Assembly (NCBI GenBank): GCA_023253435.1
Contig: JALRGJ010000089.1
Coordinates: 1-5,559 of the forward strand
DNA: 5,559 bases
Reading direction: 5' to 3'
DNA from: Ilumatobacteraceae bacterium
GTDB taxonomy: Bacteria; Actinomycetota; Acidimicrobiia; Acidimicrobiales; Ilumatobacteraceae
Shown piece by piece: positions 4,611-5,559 of the stretch. Under the pieces are notes generated by a model. That model worked only from the letters and a program-made list of their open reading frames with translations, made no database searches and had not been told where the DNA came from. Each line of letters begins with the position of its first letter. Position 1 is the stretch's first letter. The position numbers were made by a program, and so were the translations under genes.

Positions 4611-5433
4611 CCCACCTGATTGCAGTGGTAACAAGTGATCCCACTGGTTTCAATACCACTCTCTCCGTTAGTGGTAACCATGGAAGTCGAAGATCTGCTC
4701 TTGCCCACACCGGAAGCGTGGCAACTGCTGCTGCACCAATAAGCGAATAGGGAACTCTTGCTGCAAGATCTAGCGGTGGTTGCAACAGCAAATACTTAAC
4801 AACATCGCGAGACTCTGGCGTGCTTTTTAATTCGCGTCTGTACATCTTTAATTGATCGTGTAGTGCTTGCACACTGGTGGGGGGAGCGGGAACGCCTAAT
4901 TTTGAGGCAATCACTGCCATGTCTTGCACATAACCGTCTGCTTGTTCAGGTGTGAGCGGAGTAGATCCGAACATGGAATGCGTGGAGAGAAAACTGTCTA
5001 CCTCAGCTATGTGTACCCAACGCAAGAGGTGAGGATCTGTTGCTGAATATGGGCGACCATCAGACGCAACGCCCTCCACTTTTGAATGGATGAAGCGGAC
5101 TCTTTCAACTGTTTTCTCAGCAAGTTCTGCTGGACCAAAGGAAGTAACGGCCAAAAAGTCCGCAGTTCGTTGTAAGCGTCCCCATGGATCATTTCGATAA
5201 TCGGAGTGTTGAGCCACTCCCGCCATTGCAAGGGGATGAAGCGACTGAAGCAGGAGTGCACGCATGCCACCGATGAACATGGATGCATCAGTGTGGACAA
5301 TGCGGATGGGTCTGTCTGGCCCAAACCAACGCTCACCCGGAGCAAGCATGATGGCGGCCTGTTTCTCCTCAGCGTTATCGCCAATCACCCTGTCTCTGAG
5401 GGCTGTGGCTAGGGCAAGGCGAATCTGTTCCAC
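4573..5433 (-). CDS. Oxygenase MpaB family protein (DUF2236)
   Basis: This 286-residue protein has the DUF2236 domain found in the fungal oxygenase MpaB (mycophenolic acid pathway) and, more distantly, in the haem-containing latex-clearing protein Lcp. The core runs from RIVHTDASMFIGGMRALLLQ (44-63) and SLHPLAMAGVAQHSDYR (64-80) through DPWGRLQRT (82-90) to DPHLLRWVHIAEVDSFL (133-149). His76 with Arg80 matches the H-x3-R spacing of the haem-ligand region of Lcp, and His66, His135 and His141 are further candidate metal or haem neighbours; this assignment is inferred. There is no signal peptide; weakly hydrophobic stretches at about 228-243 and 258-275 are not clear membrane helices. Proteins of this kind are common in actinobacteria, usually of unknown substrate. 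The GTG start at 5433 has a -10 box six bases upstream and no ribosome binding site. The 3' end overlaps the AlkX-like gene by 38 bp. Confidence 0.9.
   Translation of the reverse strand: MEQIRLALATALRDRVIGDNAEEKQAAIMLAPGERWFGPDRPIRIVHTDASMFIGGMRALLLQSLHPLAMAGVAQHSDYRNDPWGRLQRTADFLAVTSFGPAELAEKTVERVRFIHSKVEGVASDGRPYSATDPHLLRWVHIAEVDSFLSTHSMFGSTPLTPEQADGYVQDMAVIASKLGVPAPPTSVQALHDQLKMYRRELKSTPESRDVVKYLLLQPPLDLAARVPYSLIGAAAVATLPVWARADLRLPWLPLTERVVLKPVGSLVTTAIRWATGVDRVEPVTQ
4624..4678. repeat. Competing inverted/direct repeats inside the oxygenase 3' end
   Basis: AGTGGTAAC occurs at 4624-4632 and again at 4670-4678. Between them TACCACT (4654-4660) can pair perfectly with either copy; the closer pairing has a nine-base loop. 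The segment lies 14 bases after the AlkX-like stop codon, inside oxygenase codons, and could help end plus-strand transcription, but no uridine tract follows. Coding constraint or chance could also explain it. Confidence 0.3.
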
Positions 5434-5439
5434 AACTTG

Positions 5440-5445
5440 ACACTA
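5440..5445 (-). promoter_or_regulatory. -10 box of the MpaB-family oxygenase gene
   Basis: TAGTGT on the minus strand fits TANNNT and is followed by six bases (CAAGTT) and then the GTG at 5433, the classic leaderless spacing. Its first two bases, TA, are also the first two bases of the opposite -10 box. No clear -35 hexamer is seen. Confidence 0.6.
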
Positions 5446-5449
5446 CGCT
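5444..5449 (+). promoter_or_regulatory. -10 box of the AI-2E-type transporter gene
   Basis: TACGCT fits TANNNT and is followed by six bases (CGGATC) and then the GTG at 5456, so the transcript should be leaderless. It overlaps the opposing -10 box at bases 5444-5445. No ribosome binding site is present in the 22-bp intergenic space. Confidence 0.6.
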
Positions 5450-5455
5450 CGGATC

Positions 5456-5559
5456 GTGAGTTCCGACACCAATAATGCTGAATTTGGAAATGAAGGACGT
5501 ATGCCTCGTTGGGTGCCCCGTGCCGTAGCGATCTTCTGGTTGGGCTATTTAGGAATGGT
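5456..5559 (+). CDS. Probable AI-2E family transporter (first 34 residues only)
   Basis: Only the N-terminus is present: a polar stretch of 14 residues, then RMPRWVPRAVAIFWLGYLGM, which starts a hydrophobic segment. The combination PRWVPRA followed by an aromatic, hydrophobic helix resembles the N-terminus of actinobacterial AI-2E/PF01594 permeases, polytopic membrane proteins whose substrates include autoinducer-2 in some members and sodium ions in others. I chose the GTG at 5456 because a -10 box is spaced six bases before it; an in-frame ATG at 5501 is an alternative that would remove the polar stretch. The gene is divergent from the oxygenase gene. That a membrane protein begins here is fairly sure; the family is a guess from a short motif. 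Confidence 0.55.
   Translation, partial: MSSDTNNAEFGNEGRMPRWVPRAVAIFWLGYLGM

Noticed and set aside
5437..5442. Perfect TTGACA -35 hexamer on the plus strand
   Set aside because: It is only one base from the TACGCT box, and no TANNNT sequence lies 16-18 bases downstream, so it cannot act as a normal -35 element; it is probably chance.

Overview
The window looks like a compact stretch of an ordinary actinobacterial chromosome. The proteins most resemble those I know from Acidimicrobiia such as freshwater Ilumatobacter relatives; this is an inference from protein motifs, not from a search. Supporting signs are a primary-type sigma factor without a long N-terminal extension, a DUF2236/MpaB-family oxygenase, a YcaQ/AlkX-type winged-helix protein, frequent GTG and TTG starts, and very short intergenic spaces. 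Base composition is moderate, except for one clearly GC-rich repeat block.

Layout: (1) 1-468, minus strand: N-terminal 156 residues of a sigma-70 factor, cut by the window edge. (2) 595-1401, plus: a seven-helix Bax inhibitor-1/YccA-family membrane protein, divergent from the sigma gene. (3) 2582-1422, minus: a two-gene operon, a 57-residue DksA/TraR-like protein without zinc cysteines followed 12 nt later by an epoxide-hydrolase-type alpha/beta hydrolase. The hydrolase converges on the Bax inhibitor gene, and a strong hairpin lies inside the hydrolase 3' end. (4) 2606-2828: a GC-rich block of direct repeats and a hairpin, filling the space between two divergent promoters. (5) 2855-4610, plus: a cyclophilin peptidyl-prolyl isomerase followed by an overlapping AlkX/YcaQ-type DNA glycosylase gene. 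(6) 5433-4573, minus: an MpaB-family oxygenase overlapping the glycosylase gene tail to tail by 38 bp. (7) 5456-5559, plus: the first codons of a probable AI-2E-family transporter, divergent from the oxygenase gene with only 22 bp between the start codons.

No single pathway links these genes. They are mostly stand-alone housekeeping and stress functions: transcription initiation, membrane homeostasis, epoxide detoxification, protein folding, alkylation/crosslink repair and oxidation. What unites them is regulatory architecture. Four gene starts have a TANNNT -10 box placed 6-7 nt before the start codon, as expected for leaderless transcripts, and one pair shares the central TA of two opposed -10 boxes. 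I found no convincing new multi-gene system. The most unusual items are the repeat block, the shared bidirectional promoter and the cysteine-less DksA-like protein.
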